Below the pieces are notes generated by a model. It saw only the letters and a program-made list of their open reading frames with translations, was not told the DNA's origin and searched no databases. The position numbers and the translations under genes were made by a program. This document shows positions 7,837 through 16,479 of a stretch of DNA of 43,045 nt, piece after piece. Within the stretch, counting starts at the first letter, position 1. Each line of letters begins with the position of its first letter. The stretch comes from Pseudomonadota bacterium (GTDB lineage: Bacteria; Pseudomonadota; Gammaproteobacteria; Burkholderiales; SG8-39): assembly GCA_018241645.1 (NCBI GenBank), contig JAFEDL010000082.1, positions 1 through 43,045 of the forward strand. The letters are read 5' to 3'.

Positions 7837-10800
7837 CTACGAGGGCGTTGCGAAGGAGTAGACCACCCGCACCCGCTCGGGGGAGAGCCACTCTTCCAGC
7901 TGAGAGAGGAGCTGCTCGTCGGGCCGCACGCGCCAGTCGGCGCTGAGGGCCACGTCCACCTCCGCCTCGCCGTTGTGGTAGTGGACGACCACTGAGCAGC
8001 CGCCTCCCCCGCCATTGGCGCGGAAAGGCGCGAGGCACTCCTTTAACTTCTTCGCGTCGGCCTGGCCGTTGATGTCGAGGCGCAGGTTCTGCGCGTACCG
8101 CGCGCGCAGCGCGGCGAGGTCGAGCAGGTCCTCGGCCGAGATGCGCAGGCCGCCGAAAGATTCGTCGCGCGGCACCTGCACTTTGCACACCGCCACCAGC
8201 AGCGCGTCTTCCTTGAGTTTGTCGCGATGCTTGTCGAACAGCTCGTTGAACACCGTGACCTCGACCTGCGCAGTGCCGTCGTCGAGCGTCAGCACGACCA
8301 TCTTGCCGCGGCGGGTCATCTGCACGCGCACCGAGGCGATGACGCCGGCGAGCCAGGCCGTGCCGGTCACGGGCGCGAGCTTGGCGAGCGGCGTGCGCGC
8401 AAAGCCCTGCAGGTCGTGCGCATAGGCGTTGAAGAGGTGCCCGGACAGCGTGAACCCGAGCGCGGATTTCTCCTCGATCAGGCGCTGCTTCATGTCCCAG
8501 GGCCGCGCCTCGACCAGCCGGAAGGCCGCGCCGCGCGACTCGGACGGGTCGCCGAACAGGCTCTCCTGCGAGGCCTGGCGCTCGTCCTGCTCGGCGGCCT
8601 CCATCGCGAGGCCCACCGAGGCGAGCAGGCTGGCGCGGTTGGCCTCGAGCGTGTCGAACGCGCCGGCGCGCACCATCGCCTCCATCGCGCGGCGGTTGAC
8701 GAGGCGCCGGTCCACCCGGCGGCAGAAGTCAAACAGGCTCGTGAACGGCCCGTCGGCCTTGCGCGTCGCGAGGATCCCCTCGATCGCCGAGCGGCCGGTG
8801 CCGCGGATCCCGCCCAGGCCGTACCGGATCGTCTTCGCGTCCACCGGGGTAAAGCGGTAGTCGGAGGTGTTCACGTCCGGCGGCAGGATGGTGAGGCCGT
8901 TGGCGACGCAGTCCTTGTGGATCGAACGCACCTTGTCGGTGTCGTCCATGATCGCGGAGAAGTTGGCCGCCATGAACGCCGACGGGTGGTGCGCCTTCAT
9001 GTACGCCGTGTGGTAGGCGACCAGCGCGTAGGCCGCGGCGTGCGACTTGTTGAAGCCGTAGCCCGCGAACTTCTCCATGTAGTCGAAGATCTCGTTGGCC
9101 TTGTTGGCGCTGATCTCCTTCTGCTTTGCGCCGGTCACGAAGATCTCGCGCTGCTCGGCCATCTCCTCGGGCTTCTTCTTGCCCATCGCGCGGCGCAGCA
9201 GGTCGGCGCCGCCCAGCGAGTAGCCCGCGCACACCTGCGCGGCCTGCATCACCTGTTCCTGGTAGACCATGATGCCGTAGGTCGGCTCGAGGATCGGCGC
9301 GAGCAGGGGGTGCAGGTACTCGAAGCGCTTGCCGTGCTTGCGATCGATGAAGTCGGGGATCAGGTCCATCGGGCCCGGGCGGTACAGGGCCACCAGCGCG
9401 ATGATGTCCTCGAAGCGGTCGGGCCGCGCCTTCTTGATCATGTCGCGCATGCCGCTGGATTCCAGCTGGAACACGGCGGCGGTGTTGCCCGCGGCGAGCA
9501 GCTGGTAGCTGGCGCGGTCGTCGAGCGGGATCTTCTCGAGGTCGAAGTCCGGCTCGCCGAGCATCTTCACGTAGCGCACCGCCCAGTCGAGCACCGTGAG
9601 CGTGGTCAGGCCGAGGAAGTCGAACTTCACCAGGCCCACCGCCTCGACGTCGTCCTTGTCGAGCTGCGAGATCACGTTCTCGGTGCCCTCGGCCGCGTAC
9701 AGCGGACAGAAGTCGGTGAGCTTGCCGGGCGCGATCAGTACGCCGCCCGCGTGCATGCCCACGTTGCGGGTGAGGCCCTCGAGTTTCTCGCCCAGTTCCA
9801 GCAGCTCGCGGACTTCGTCTTCCTTCTCCTCGCGCTCGGCCAGCAGCGGCTCCATCTTGCGCGCGTCGTCCAGCGTGATGGTCTTGCCCGGCTGGAACGG
9901 GATGAGCTTGGCGATCTGGTCGCAGAAGTTGTAGCCGAGGTCCAGCACGCGGCCGCAGTCGCGCACCACCGCGCGCGCGGCCATCGTGCCGAAGGTCGCG
10001 ATCTGCGACACGCTGCCCGCGCCGTACTTGTCGCGCACGTAGCCGATGACCTTGTCGCGGCCGTCCTGGCAGAAGTCGATGTCGAAGTCCGGCATCGACA
10101 CCCGCTCAGGGTTCAGGAAGCGCTCGAACAGCAGGTCGTAGCGCAGCGGGTCGAGGTCGGTGATGCCGAGCGAATACGCCACCAGCGAGCCCGCGCCCGA
10201 GCCGCGTCCCGGGCCGACCGGCACGCCGTTGTTCTTCGCCCAGTTGATGAAGTCCGCGACGATCAGGAAGTAGCCGGGAAAGCCCATCTGCAGGATGGTG
10301 TTGATCTCGAACTCGAGGCGTTCGCGGTAGGTGGGCGCCTTCGCTTCGCGCTCGGCCGGGTCCGGGAACAGCTTCTCGAGGCGCTTCGCCAGTCCCTCCT
10401 CGCTCTGCTGGTGCAGGTAGGCCTCGATCGTTTCGCCGTTCGGGGTCGGGAACACCGGGAGCTTCGACTTGCCCAGCTCGATCGACAGGCTGCAGCGGCG
10501 CGCAATCTCGACCGCGTTCTCGAGCGCCTGCGGGATGTCGGCGAACAGGGCCGCCATCTCGTCCTGCGACTTGAAGTACTGCTCGGGCGTGAAGTGCTTG
10601 GGCCGCCGCTGGTCGCCGAGCACGTAGCCCTGCGAGATGCAGACCCGCGCCTCGTGCGCCTTGAAGTCGTCGGGCTGCATGAACTGCACCGGGTGCGTGG
10701 CGACGACCGGGAGCTTGAGCTTGGTGGCCAGCTGCACCGTGCGCGCTACCAGCGTCTCGGTCTGCGGCAGGCCTGCGCGCTGCAACTCCAGGTAGAAGCG

Positions 10801-11295
10801 CTTGAGGAACAGCGCCGACCATTCCTTCGCCAGCTTGGCGGCGGACTCCAGGTTGTCCGAGGCGAGCGCCTGCCCGACCTCGCCGCCCGAGGCGCCCGAC
10901 AGCGCGATCAGCCCCTCGGTGCCGCCTTCCTTCAGCCAGGCCTTGTCGATCTCGGCGCGCGAGCGGTGCTGGTTGGTGAGCCAGGCCCTCGAGAGCAGTT
11001 CGCACAGCTTCAGGTAGCCCTTGTGGGACGCCACCAGCAGCAGGATGCGCGAGGGCTTGTCGCGGTCCGCGGTGTTCTGCACCCAGCAGTCCGCGCCGAT
11101 CAGCGGCTTCACGCCCGCGCCGCGCGCCGCCTTGTAGAACTTCACCATGCCGAACAGGTTGCCGGCGTCGGTGAGGGCCAGCGCCGGCATGCCGTCGGCC
11201 GCCGCGCGCGCCACCGCTTCGTCGATGCGGACGATTCCGTCCGTCACCGAGTACTCGCTGTGCAGCCTGAGGTGGACGAAGCGCGGAGTGTTCAT
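7837..11295 (-). CDS. dnaE: DNA polymerase III subunit alpha
   Basis: 1152 residues, full length for proteobacterial DnaE (about 1160). It is the replicative polymerase subunit. The N-terminal PHP domain opens with FVHLRLHSEYS (His8, His12), close to the family consensus. The palm has GPGRGSGAGSLVAY at 361-374 and the catalytic aspartates 403 and 405 in MPDFDIDF; the third acidic site is in LVKFDFLGL. Further on are the fingers segment YRPGPMDLIPDFI, a helix-hairpin-helix region around GYGFNKSHAAAYA, and a C-terminal OB-fold (TGTAWLAGVIASVR). The start ATG 11295 has no Shine-Dalgarno but lies about 13 bases from an extended -10 box, so a near-leaderless message is likely. It is divergent from the DMT exporter gene. 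Confidence 0.98.
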   Translation of the reverse strand: MNTPRFVHLRLHSEYSVTDGIVRIDEAVARAAADGMPALALTDAGNLFGMVKFYKAARGAGVKPLIGADCWVQNTADRDKPSRILLLVASHKGYLKLCELLSRAWLTNQHRSRAEIDKAWLKEGGTEGLIALSGASGGEVGQALASDNLESAAKLAKEWSALFLKRFYLELQRAGLPQTETLVARTVQLATKLKLPVVATHPVQFMQPDDFKAHEARVCISQGYVLGDQRRPKHFTPEQYFKSQDEMAALFADIPQALENAVEIARRCSLSIELGKSKLPVFPTPNGETIEAYLHQQSEEGLAKRLEKLFPDPAEREAKAPTYRERLEFEINTILQMGFPGYFLIVADFINWAKNNGVPVGPGRGSGAGSLVAYSLGITDLDPLRYDLLFERFLNPERVSMPDFDIDFCQDGRDKVIGYVRDKYGAGSVSQIATFGTMAARAVVRDCGRVLDLGYNFCDQIAKLIPFQPGKTITLDDARKMEPLLAEREEKEDEVRELLELGEKLEGLTRNVGMHAGGVLIAPGKLTDFCPLYAAEGTENVISQLDKDDVEAVGLVKFDFLGLTTLTVLDWAVRYVKMLGEPDFDLEKIPLDDRASYQLLAAGNTAAVFQLESSGMRDMIKKARPDRFEDIIALVALYRPGPMDLIPDFIDRKHGKRFEYLHPLLAPILEPTYGIMVYQEQVMQAAQVCAGYSLGGADLLRRAMGKKKPEEMAEQREIFVTGAKQKEISANKANEIFDYMEKFAGYGFNKSHAAAYALVAYHTAYMKAHHPSAFMAANFSAIMDDTDKVRSIHKDCVANGLTILPPDVNTSDYRFTPVDAKTIRYGLGGIRGTGRSAIEGILATRKADGPFTSLFDFCRRVDRRLVNRRAMEAMVRAGAFDTLEANRASLLASVGLAMEAAEQDERQASQESLFGDPSESRGAAFRLVEARPWDMKQRLIEEKSALGFTLSGHLFNAYAHDLQGFARTPLAKLAPVTGTAWLAGVIASVRVQMTRRGKMVVLTLDDGTAQVEVTVFNELFDKHRDKLKEDALLVAVCKVQVPRDESFGGLRISAEDLLDLAALRARYAQNLRLDINGQADAKKLKECLAPFRANGGGGGCSVVVHYHNGEAEVDVALSADWRVRPDEQLLSQLEEWLSPERVRVVYSFATPS

Positions 11296-11307
11296 AAGGG
11301 GTGAAAA

Positions 11308-11316
11308 ATTTTACCA
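11308..11316 (-). promoter_or_regulatory. Extended -10 promoter element for dnaE
   Basis: Read on the minus strand this is TGGTAAAAT, an extended -10 (TGn + TAAAAT). Transcription would start around 11301, only about six bases before the dnaE ATG. No clear -35 was seen. The call rests on consensus match and position alone. Confidence 0.5.
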
Positions 11317-11336
11317 CCCGCACCGCTTCGCGGCGC

Positions 11337-11345
11337 TGCGATAAT
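11337..11345 (+). promoter_or_regulatory. Extended -10 promoter element for the DMT exporter
   Basis: TGCGATAAT, an extended -10 ending eight bases before ATG 11353. The predicted start point coincides with the start codon, and there is no Shine-Dalgarno between them. It faces away from the dnaE -10 box, so the two form a compact divergent promoter. Confidence 0.45.
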
Positions 11346-11352
11346 CGCACCG

Positions 11353-12237
11353 ATGCGTCCGAACTTTCGCCCTCGCGAGGGGCTTGCTTTAGTTGCCCTT
11401 TTGCTGGGCGCGGTGTGCATCGCCCTGTCGCCGATTTTCGTGCGCGTGTCCGAGACCGGGCCCACGGCAACCGCGTTCTGGCGCGTCGCGCTTGCGGTGC
11501 CCGTGCTGTGGCCTTTGTACCTCGCGTTCGGCCGCGGCACCGAAGCAACCGCTTCCCCGAAACCACCGGGATGGCTGTTCGTCGTGGCGGGCATCGCCTT
11601 TGCCGGCGACCTCTTCTTCTGGCACTTCTCGGTCAAGTTCACCTCGGTGGCGAATTCGACCCTGCTCGCCAACCTGGCGTCCGTGTTCGTCACCCTCGCC
11701 GCGTGGCTGCTCTTCCGGCAACGGCCGACGCGCCTGTTCCTGGTCGGCCTCGTCACCGCACTGGCCGGAGTGGGCATGCTGGTCAGCACCAGCCTCGCGT
11801 TTTCGCCCACCGCGCTGATGGGCGACGCGTTCGGCCTCGTCACCGCGACGTTCTACGCGTGGTACCTGCTCAACGTGAAGAACCTGCGCGACCGCGGCGC
11901 AGGCACGCTGCGGCTGATGGCAGTCACCACTGCGATCACCGCCCTGATCCTGCTGCCCGTGGCCCTCGCCACCGGCGAACAGATGCTTCCCGTCACCGGG
12001 GCCGGGTGGCTGAAGCTTGTCGGCATCGCGCTGATCTCGCACGCATGCGGGCAGGGGCTCATCGCGTACGCGCTGGCCCACCTGCCGGCTTCGTTCTCGT
12101 CCGTCAGCCTGCTGCTGCAGCCGGTGATGGCTGGGGTGTTTGCCTGGGTGCTGCTGGGGGAGCCGCTGGTGGCGCTGCAGATCGCGGGAGGGGCGGTGGT
12201 GCTGGCGGGGATTTACCTGGCGCGCAGGGGCTCTTAG
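11353..12237 (+). CDS. EamA/DMT-superfamily transporter
   Basis: 294 residues, mostly hydrophobic, with about ten predicted membrane segments arranged as two EamA repeats. The first covers roughly residues 13-145 (LGAVCIALSPIFVRVSETGPTA at its start) and the second roughly 155-290 (GDAFGLVTATFYAWYLLNVKN, then the family-typical LLLQPVMAGVFAWVLLGEPL). These inner-membrane proteins export or exchange metabolites; specificity cannot be read from sequence. The gene starts at ATG 11353 with no Shine-Dalgarno, consistent with a near-leaderless transcript. It is followed 64 bases later by a toxin-antitoxin pair with its own promoter. The family call is secure. Confidence 0.92.
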   Translation: MRPNFRPREGLALVALLLGAVCIALSPIFVRVSETGPTATAFWRVALAVPVLWPLYLAFGRGTEATASPKPPGWLFVVAGIAFAGDLFFWHFSVKFTSVANSTLLANLASVFVTLAAWLLFRQRPTRLFLVGLVTALAGVGMLVSTSLAFSPTALMGDAFGLVTATFYAWYLLNVKNLRDRGAGTLRLMAVTTAITALILLPVALATGEQMLPVTGAGWLKLVGIALISHACGQGLIAYALAHLPASFSSVSLLLQPVMAGVFAWVLLGEPLVALQIAGGAVVLAGIYLARRGS

Positions 12238-12274
12238 GCGGGACGCAGCCAGGTGAACCTCCTTGCAGGACGCG

Positions 12275-12280
12275 TATAAT
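12275..12280 (+). promoter_or_regulatory. Consensus -10 box for the toxin-antitoxin pair
   Basis: TATAAT, a perfect -10, lies 21 bases before the antitoxin ATG and just before its GGAGGT ribosome site (12290-12295). The -35 is weak at best. Position and consensus support a dedicated promoter for the pair, as expected for an autoregulated toxin-antitoxin operon. Confidence 0.6.
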
Positions 12281-12301
12281 CAATTCGTCGGAGGTCACTC
12301 T

Positions 12302-12526
12302 ATGAACTACCGCGACATCATCACGATCGAACCAGGCAAGCGTGGCGGCAAGCCCTGTATCCGCGGAATGCGGATGACCGTGTATGACGTACTCGAGTAC
12401 CTCGCCTCTGGGATGACGCAGCAACAGATCCTGCAGGACTTCCCATTCCTGACGGCCGAAGACATCCAAGCCTGCCTCGCCTACGCGGCCGATCGCGAAC
12501 GAATGCAATTCACCGCCAGCGCGTGA
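12302..12526 (+). CDS. DUF433-domain antitoxin
   Basis: 74 residues from ATG 12302, with a strong GGAGGT seven bases upstream. An in-frame upstream ATG at 12263 lies before the -10 box and is unlikely. The sequence is a textbook DUF433: I-T-I-E-P-G-K-R-G-G-K-P-C-I-R-G near the N-terminus, MTVYDVLEYLASGMTQQQIL, then FPFLTAEDIQACLAYAADRE. The domain is a helix-turn-helix of the VapB-like group and commonly pairs with PIN-like DUF5615 toxins. It probably binds both its promoter and the toxin. Its stop overlaps the toxin start, so translation is coupled. Confidence 0.9.
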   Translation: MNYRDIITIEPGKRGGKPCIRGMRMTVYDVLEYLASGMTQQQILQDFPFLTAEDIQACLAYAADRERMQFTASA

Positions 12527-12855
12527 AGCTGCTTTTCGACCAGAACCTCTCGCCGAGGCTGGTCGATCTACTCTCGGATTTGTTTGCTGGATCAATACAC
12601 GTCCAGGCCGTGGGACTGGATCGGGGTACCGACGAGGCGGTGTGGAGCCACGCGCGGGAAAACGGCCTCGTCATCGTAACCAAGGACTCGGATTTTCAGG
12701 AGCGCAGCCAGATCACCGGTTCCCCACCGTGCGTGGTGTGGATTCGACGCGGCAACTGCTCGACAACAGAGATCGCCGCATTGCTTCGAACTCACGCCGA
12801 ACAGATCACCGCTTTGGGTCGCGAGCGGAAGGCCGAGTTTCTGATCCTTTTCTAG
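12523..12855 (+). CDS. DUF5615 PIN-like toxin
   Basis: 110 residues starting at GTG 12523, overlapping the antitoxin stop by four bases (GTGA). The N-terminus MKLLFDQNLSPRL carries the first acidic active-site position (Asp6). GTDEAVWSHARENGLVIVTKDSDF carries further acidic residues of the PIN-like fold, as in Mut7-C/DUF5615 proteins. Family members are predicted ribonucleases, neutralised by the DUF433 partner upstream. The C-terminal part, with RRGNCSTTEIAALLRTH, also fits the family. The pair is a small accessory island between the DMT gene and purM, both chromosomal genes, so it was probably acquired here. RNase activity is inferred, not shown. Confidence 0.88.
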   Translation: MKLLFDQNLSPRLVDLLSDLFAGSIHVQAVGLDRGTDEAVWSHARENGLVIVTKDSDFQERSQITGSPPCVVWIRRGNCSTTEIAALLRTHAEQITALGRERKAEFLILF

Positions 12856-12951
12856 CCCGTTCTGCCAGACGGAAAATGTACTGGTACCGGTACATAAACT
12901 GGCCGGAGAGCGGCTCCTGGCGCAGACTTTAAGAAGTGAATTTCTAGAATT

Positions 12952-13980
12952 CTAGAGTACGACGGCCTGCGCCCCATCGGTGTGCTTCTCGATCTTCCCG
13001 ATCTGCCACACCTTTTCGCCCGACTCCGCCAGCAGCTTCATCGCCTGCGCCGCATGCTCCGCCGCAACCACGATCACCATGCCGATGCCGCAGTTGAACA
13101 CCCGGTGCATCTCGTCCTCGGCAACGCCGCCCTCGGACTTCAGCCACTCGAACAGCGGCGGGCGCGGCCAGAACTTGCCGTCGATGACGGCGCGCGTGCC
13201 TTCGGGCAGCACGCGCGGGACGTTGCCGGTGATACCGCCGCCGGTGATGTGCGCGAGGCCCTTGACCGGCAGGGCAGCCATCAGTGCGAGAGCCGACTTC
13301 ACGTAGATGCGCGTCGGCTCGATCAGGACGTCCTCAAGGGGACGGCCGTGGAAGTCAGCTTTCAAATCGGGCTTGGCGCGCTCGAGGATCTTGCGCACGA
13401 GCGAATAGCCGTTGGAATGCGCGCCGCTTGAAGCCAACCCCAACACAGCATCACCCGGCACGATCGTCTTACCGGTGATGATGCTTTCCTTCTCCACGAC
13501 GCCGACGCAGAACCCGGCGAGGTCATACTCGCCGGCCGGATACATGCCGGGCATCTCCGCGGTCTCGCCGCCGATCAGCGCACAGCCGGCGTACTCGCAG
13601 CCCTTGGCAATGCCCTTGATGACGTCGGCAGCCACGGCATTGTCCAGCTTGCCGCAGGCGAAGTAGTCGAGGAAGAACAAGGGCTCCGCCCCCTGCACCA
13701 GCACGTCGTTCACGCTCATCGCCACCAGGTCGATCCCGACCGTGTCGTGCCGCCCTAAAGCAAACGCGAGCTTGAGCTTGGTCCCCACCCCGTCCGTGCC
13801 CGAAACGAGCACCGGCTGGCGGTACTTCTTGGGCAGTTCCATCAGCGCGCCGAACCCGCCGATGCCGGCCAGCACCTCGGGCCGCATGGTGCGGCGGGCG
13901 AACGGCTTGATGGTCTCCACAAGTGCGTCCCCGGCGTCGATATCGACACCGGCATCGCGGTAGGACAGGCCTTTGCTCAT
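12952..13980 (-). CDS. purM: Phosphoribosylformylglycinamidine cyclo-ligase (AIR synthase)
   Basis: 342 residues, matching the usual length of about 345. It catalyses the ATP-dependent ring closure of FGAM to aminoimidazole ribonucleotide, the fifth step of purine synthesis, in the cytoplasm. It begins [20 protein letters not shown], as in other PurM proteins. Also seen are [50 protein letters not shown] and [16 protein letters not shown], all family signatures for ATP and substrate binding. ATG 13980 has no good Shine-Dalgarno, but the protein start fits homologues. It is divergent from the AI-2E exporter gene, a classic betaproteobacterial arrangement. Confidence 0.97.
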   Translation of the reverse strand: MSKGLSYRDAGVDIDAGDALVETIKPFARRTMRPEVLAGIGGFGALMELPKKYRQPVLVSGTDGVGTKLKLAFALGRHDTVGIDLVAMSVNDVLVQGAEPLFFLDYFACGKLDNAVAADVIKGIAKGCEYAGCALIGGETAEMPGMYPAGEYDLAGFCVGVVEKESIITGKTIVPGDAVLGLASSGAHSNGYSLVRKILERAKPDLKADFHGRPLEDVLIEPTRIYVKSALALMAALPVKGLAHITGGGITGNVPRVLPEGTRAVIDGKFWPRPPLFEWLKSEGGVAEDEMHRVFNCGIGMVIVVAAEHAAQAMKLLAESGEKVWQIGKIEKHTDGAQAVVL

Positions 13981-14069
13981 CGTGGAAACAGGGGGCAGGT
14001 GCGCCGCGAGGCGCGTGGTAAAGTGACGGCACAGGCAATCCGTCTTTTCCTCCCCGAATTTTACGTCAA

Positions 14070-15164
14070 ATGAATGGGCTTGGCTTCGCGAATCCGCGCA
14101 TGTGGTCGTGGCTCGCCATCGCCGCGATCGGCGCATGGCTGGTCTGGCTGCTGTCGCCCATCCTCGCCCCGTTCCTGGCCGGCGCGATCATCGCCTATGT
14201 GCTCAACCCGCTCGTAAACCGGCTGGAACCGCGCATCGGGCGCACGGCCGCGGTGATCCTGGTGATGCTGCTGGCCCTCGTGGTCCTGGTCGGGCTGATG
14301 CTGGTGGTGCTGCCGCTCTTCTACAAGGAAGCGCGGATGATGTTCGACCGCCTGCCGGACTTCCTCACCTGGCTGAACAACAACGTCGCCCCGCTGATGC
14401 AGGCGCACCTGGGCGTGTCGGTGATCTTCGACCTGGAGTCCGCCAAGCTCTTCCTCACCCAGCTGGTCCAGACCAACCGGGGCCTGGTGCAGCAGCTGCT
14501 CGGCTCGCTGCAGATCGGCGGCCTCGCCGTGCTGGGGTTCCTGATCAACCTGCTGCTGGTGCCGGTGGTGCTGTTCTACCTGCTGCGCGACTGGAACGAC
14601 CTGCTCGCCCGCATCGAACGCGTGCTCCCGCGCGGGCGCCGCGCCCAGATCCTGCAGATTGCCGGGGAGATCGACGCGGTGCTGGCCGAGTTCCTGCGCG
14701 GGCAGCTGCTGGTGATCGTGGTGATGGTCCTCTTCTACTCGGGCGCGCTGTGGCTCACCGACCTCGACTTCGCGCTGCCGATCGGCGTGATCACCGGGGG
14801 CCTGGTCTTCATCCCCTACGTAGGCGCGTTCATCGGGACGGCCCTGGGCACCGTGGCCGCGCTGCTGCAGTTCGACACCTTCGCCGGCGTGCTGTTCGTC
14901 TGGGTGGCCTTTGGCGCCGGCCAGGCGCTGGAAGGCATGCTGGTCACGCCCATGCTGGTGGGCAAGCGCATCGGCCTGCACCCGGTGGCGGTGATCTTCG
15001 CGCTGCTCGCCTTCGGCCAGGTGTTCGGCTTCTTCGGCGTGCTGCTCGCGCTGCCGGCGAGCGCGGCCCTGCTGGTGGGCATGCGCCACATGGGCGCGGC
15101 CTACCTCGCCAGCCCGCTGTACGGAAAATCCCCGGACGCGCCGCGCGGGGACGAGGGCAAGTGA
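14070..15164 (+). CDS. AI-2E family transporter (PerM-like)
   Basis: 364 residues with about seven to eight membrane segments. Two lie near the N-terminus ([20 protein letters not shown] and the following pair). Then comes a soluble segment (about residues 85-150) and a C-terminal membrane block with the family motif [15 protein letters not shown], plus [19 protein letters not shown]. The family includes E. coli TqsA and PerM, inner-membrane exporters; only TqsA is linked to AI-2, so the substrate here is unknown. It opens a long forward operon and is translationally coupled to hda, whose candidate GTG start overlaps its stop. No Shine-Dalgarno precedes ATG 14070. In betaproteobacteria this gene usually sits between purM and hda, as here. 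Confidence 0.9.
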   Translation: MNGLGFANPRMWSWLAIAAIGAWLVWLLSPILAPFLAGAIIAYVLNPLVNRLEPRIGRTAAVILVMLLALVVLVGLMLVVLPLFYKEARMMFDRLPDFLTWLNNNVAPLMQAHLGVSVIFDLESAKLFLTQLVQTNRGLVQQLLGSLQIGGLAVLGFLINLLLVPVVLFYLLRDWNDLLARIERVLPRGRRAQILQIAGEIDAVLAEFLRGQLLVIVVMVLFYSGALWLTDLDFALPIGVITGGLVFIPYVGAFIGTALGTVAALLQFDTFAGVLFVWVAFGAGQALEGMLVTPMLVGKRIGLHPVAVIFALLAFGQVFGFFGVLLALPASAALLVGMRHMGAAYLASPLYGKSPDAPRGDEGK

Positions 15165-15166
15165 GC

Positions 15167-15793
15167 ATGCGCCAGCTGGTGCTCGGGATCTCGCCGCCGC
15201 CCGAGCCCGCGTTCGAAGGCTTCGTCACCGGGCGCAACGCCGAACTCGTCTCTAGGCTCAAGGCGCTGGCCGCAGGGCAGCTCGCCGAGACGGTCGTCTA
15301 CCTGTGGGGCGAGCGCGGCTCGGGCCGCAGCCACCTGCTCGGCGCGACGCAGCGCGCGGCCGTGCACCCGGAGCGCCTCTTCATCGCCGACGACGTGGAC
15401 AGCCTCGACGCGGCCGCCCAGATCGCCCTGTTCAACCGGATCAACGAGGTGCGCGAGCCGGGGCAGGCCCCCCGCGGCACGGTCCTGGCGGCCGGATCCG
15501 CACCCCCCGCCCAGCTTGCGCTGCGCGACGACCTCCGGAGCCGCCTCGCCTGGGGCCTCGTCTACCAGGTGCACACGCTCACCGACGCGGAAAAAGCCAC
15601 CTACCTGCGCGACGAGGCGACCCGGCGCGGCCTGCGGATCAGCGACGAGGTGGTGGCCTACCTGCTGACGCACGTGCGGCGCGACCTGCCGACGCTGGTC
15701 GCCATCCTCGCGCACCTGGACGAGTACTCGCTGTCGCGCCAGCGCCCGCTCACGCTGCCGCTGGTACGCGAAGCGCTGGGGGCGATGCAATGA
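15167..15793 (+). CDS. hda: DnaA regulatory inactivator Hda
   Basis: 208 residues from ATG 15167, favoured because GAGGG lies nine bases upstream; GTG 15161 is an alternative only three bases from that site. It is a short AAA+ protein related to DnaA domain III. The P-loop is LWGERGSGRSHLL (about 47-58), where Arg replaces the Walker lysine, as in E. coli Hda. A FIADDVDSL Walker-B-like segment and a YLRDEATRRGLRISDEVVAYLL lid region follow. Hda with the sliding clamp stimulates DnaA-ATP hydrolysis after initiation. The usual N-terminal clamp-binding motif may be reflected by QLVLGI. Its stop overlaps the next ATG (ATGA). Confidence 0.88.
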   Translation: MRQLVLGISPPPEPAFEGFVTGRNAELVSRLKALAAGQLAETVVYLWGERGSGRSHLLGATQRAAVHPERLFIADDVDSLDAAAQIALFNRINEVREPGQAPRGTVLAAGSAPPAQLALRDDLRSRLAWGLVYQVHTLTDAEKATYLRDEATRRGLRISDEVVAYLLTHVRRDLPTLVAILAHLDEYSLSRQRPLTLPLVREALGAMQ

Positions 15794-16467
15794 ACCCGGT
15801 CCCGATGCAGCTCGCCCTGTTCGACCTCGACAACACCCTGCTCGCCGGCGACAGCGACTACGAGTGGGGGCAGTTCCTGGTCGACCGCGGGGTCCTCGAC
15901 CGCGACGAGTACGAGGCGCAGAACAACGAATTCTTCGAGCAATACAAGGCCGGCACGCTCGACATCCACGAATACCTGCATTTCGCCCTGGGGCCGCTGG
16001 CCCGCCACACGCCCGAGGACCTCGCCCGCTGGCACGCCGACTTCATGCAGACCCGCATCCGGCCCATGATCGGCCAGCCCGCCCTCGCGCTGGTCCGCAG
16101 GCACCTGGAGGCCGGCGACCTGTGCGCGGTGGTCACCGCTACCAACAGCTTCGTCACGGCGCCGATCGCCCGCGAATTCGGCATCCCGCACCTGATCGCC
16201 ACCGAGCCCGAGCAGGCGGCGGGCCTGTTCACCGGCCGGGTGGCGGGCACCCCCTGCTTCAAGGAGGGCAAGATCGTCCGGGTCCGGGCCTGGCTGGAGG
16301 GCCTGGGCCGGCCGCTGGAGGGATTTTCGCGTAGCACGTTCTACAGCGACTCGCAAAACGACCTGCCGCTGCTTTCTCTGGTAAAACAGCCGGTGGCAGT
16401 GGACCCGGACCCGACGCTGGCCGCCGAGGCGGCGCGCCGCGGCTGGCCGGTGATCTCACTGCGATAA
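15790..16467 (+). CDS. HAD-superfamily phosphatase (SerB-like, subclass IB)
   Basis: 225 residues, starting at ATG 15790 overlapping the hda stop. Motif I is FDLDNTLLAGDSD with the nucleophile Asp12 and acid/base Asp14. Motif II is VTATNSFV, with a Lys-containing segment at FKEGK, and motif III is YSDSQNDLPLL. A helical cap lies between motifs I and II (YEWGQFLVDRG to ARHTPEDLARWHADFM). This is the HAD-IB pattern of phosphoserine phosphatase relatives, and also of histidinol-phosphatases of this subclass. In Burkholderiales a similar gene sits between hda and pcnB. The exact substrate is undetermined; cytoplasmic phosphomonoester hydrolysis is the safe statement. Confidence 0.9.
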   Translation: MNPVPMQLALFDLDNTLLAGDSDYEWGQFLVDRGVLDRDEYEAQNNEFFEQYKAGTLDIHEYLHFALGPLARHTPEDLARWHADFMQTRIRPMIGQPALALVRRHLEAGDLCAVVTATNSFVTAPIAREFGIPHLIATEPEQAAGLFTGRVAGTPCFKEGKIVRVRAWLEGLGRPLEGFSRSTFYSDSQNDLPLLSLVKQPVAVDPDPTLAAEAARRGWPVISLR

Positions 16468-16479
16468 AATTCGGGAGGC

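Noticed and set aside
8227-11304. Very long open frame on the plus strand (over 1000 codons)
   Set aside because: It lies entirely opposite dnaE, and its product is a low-complexity Arg/His/Val/Leu-rich chain with no motifs: a high-GC shadow.
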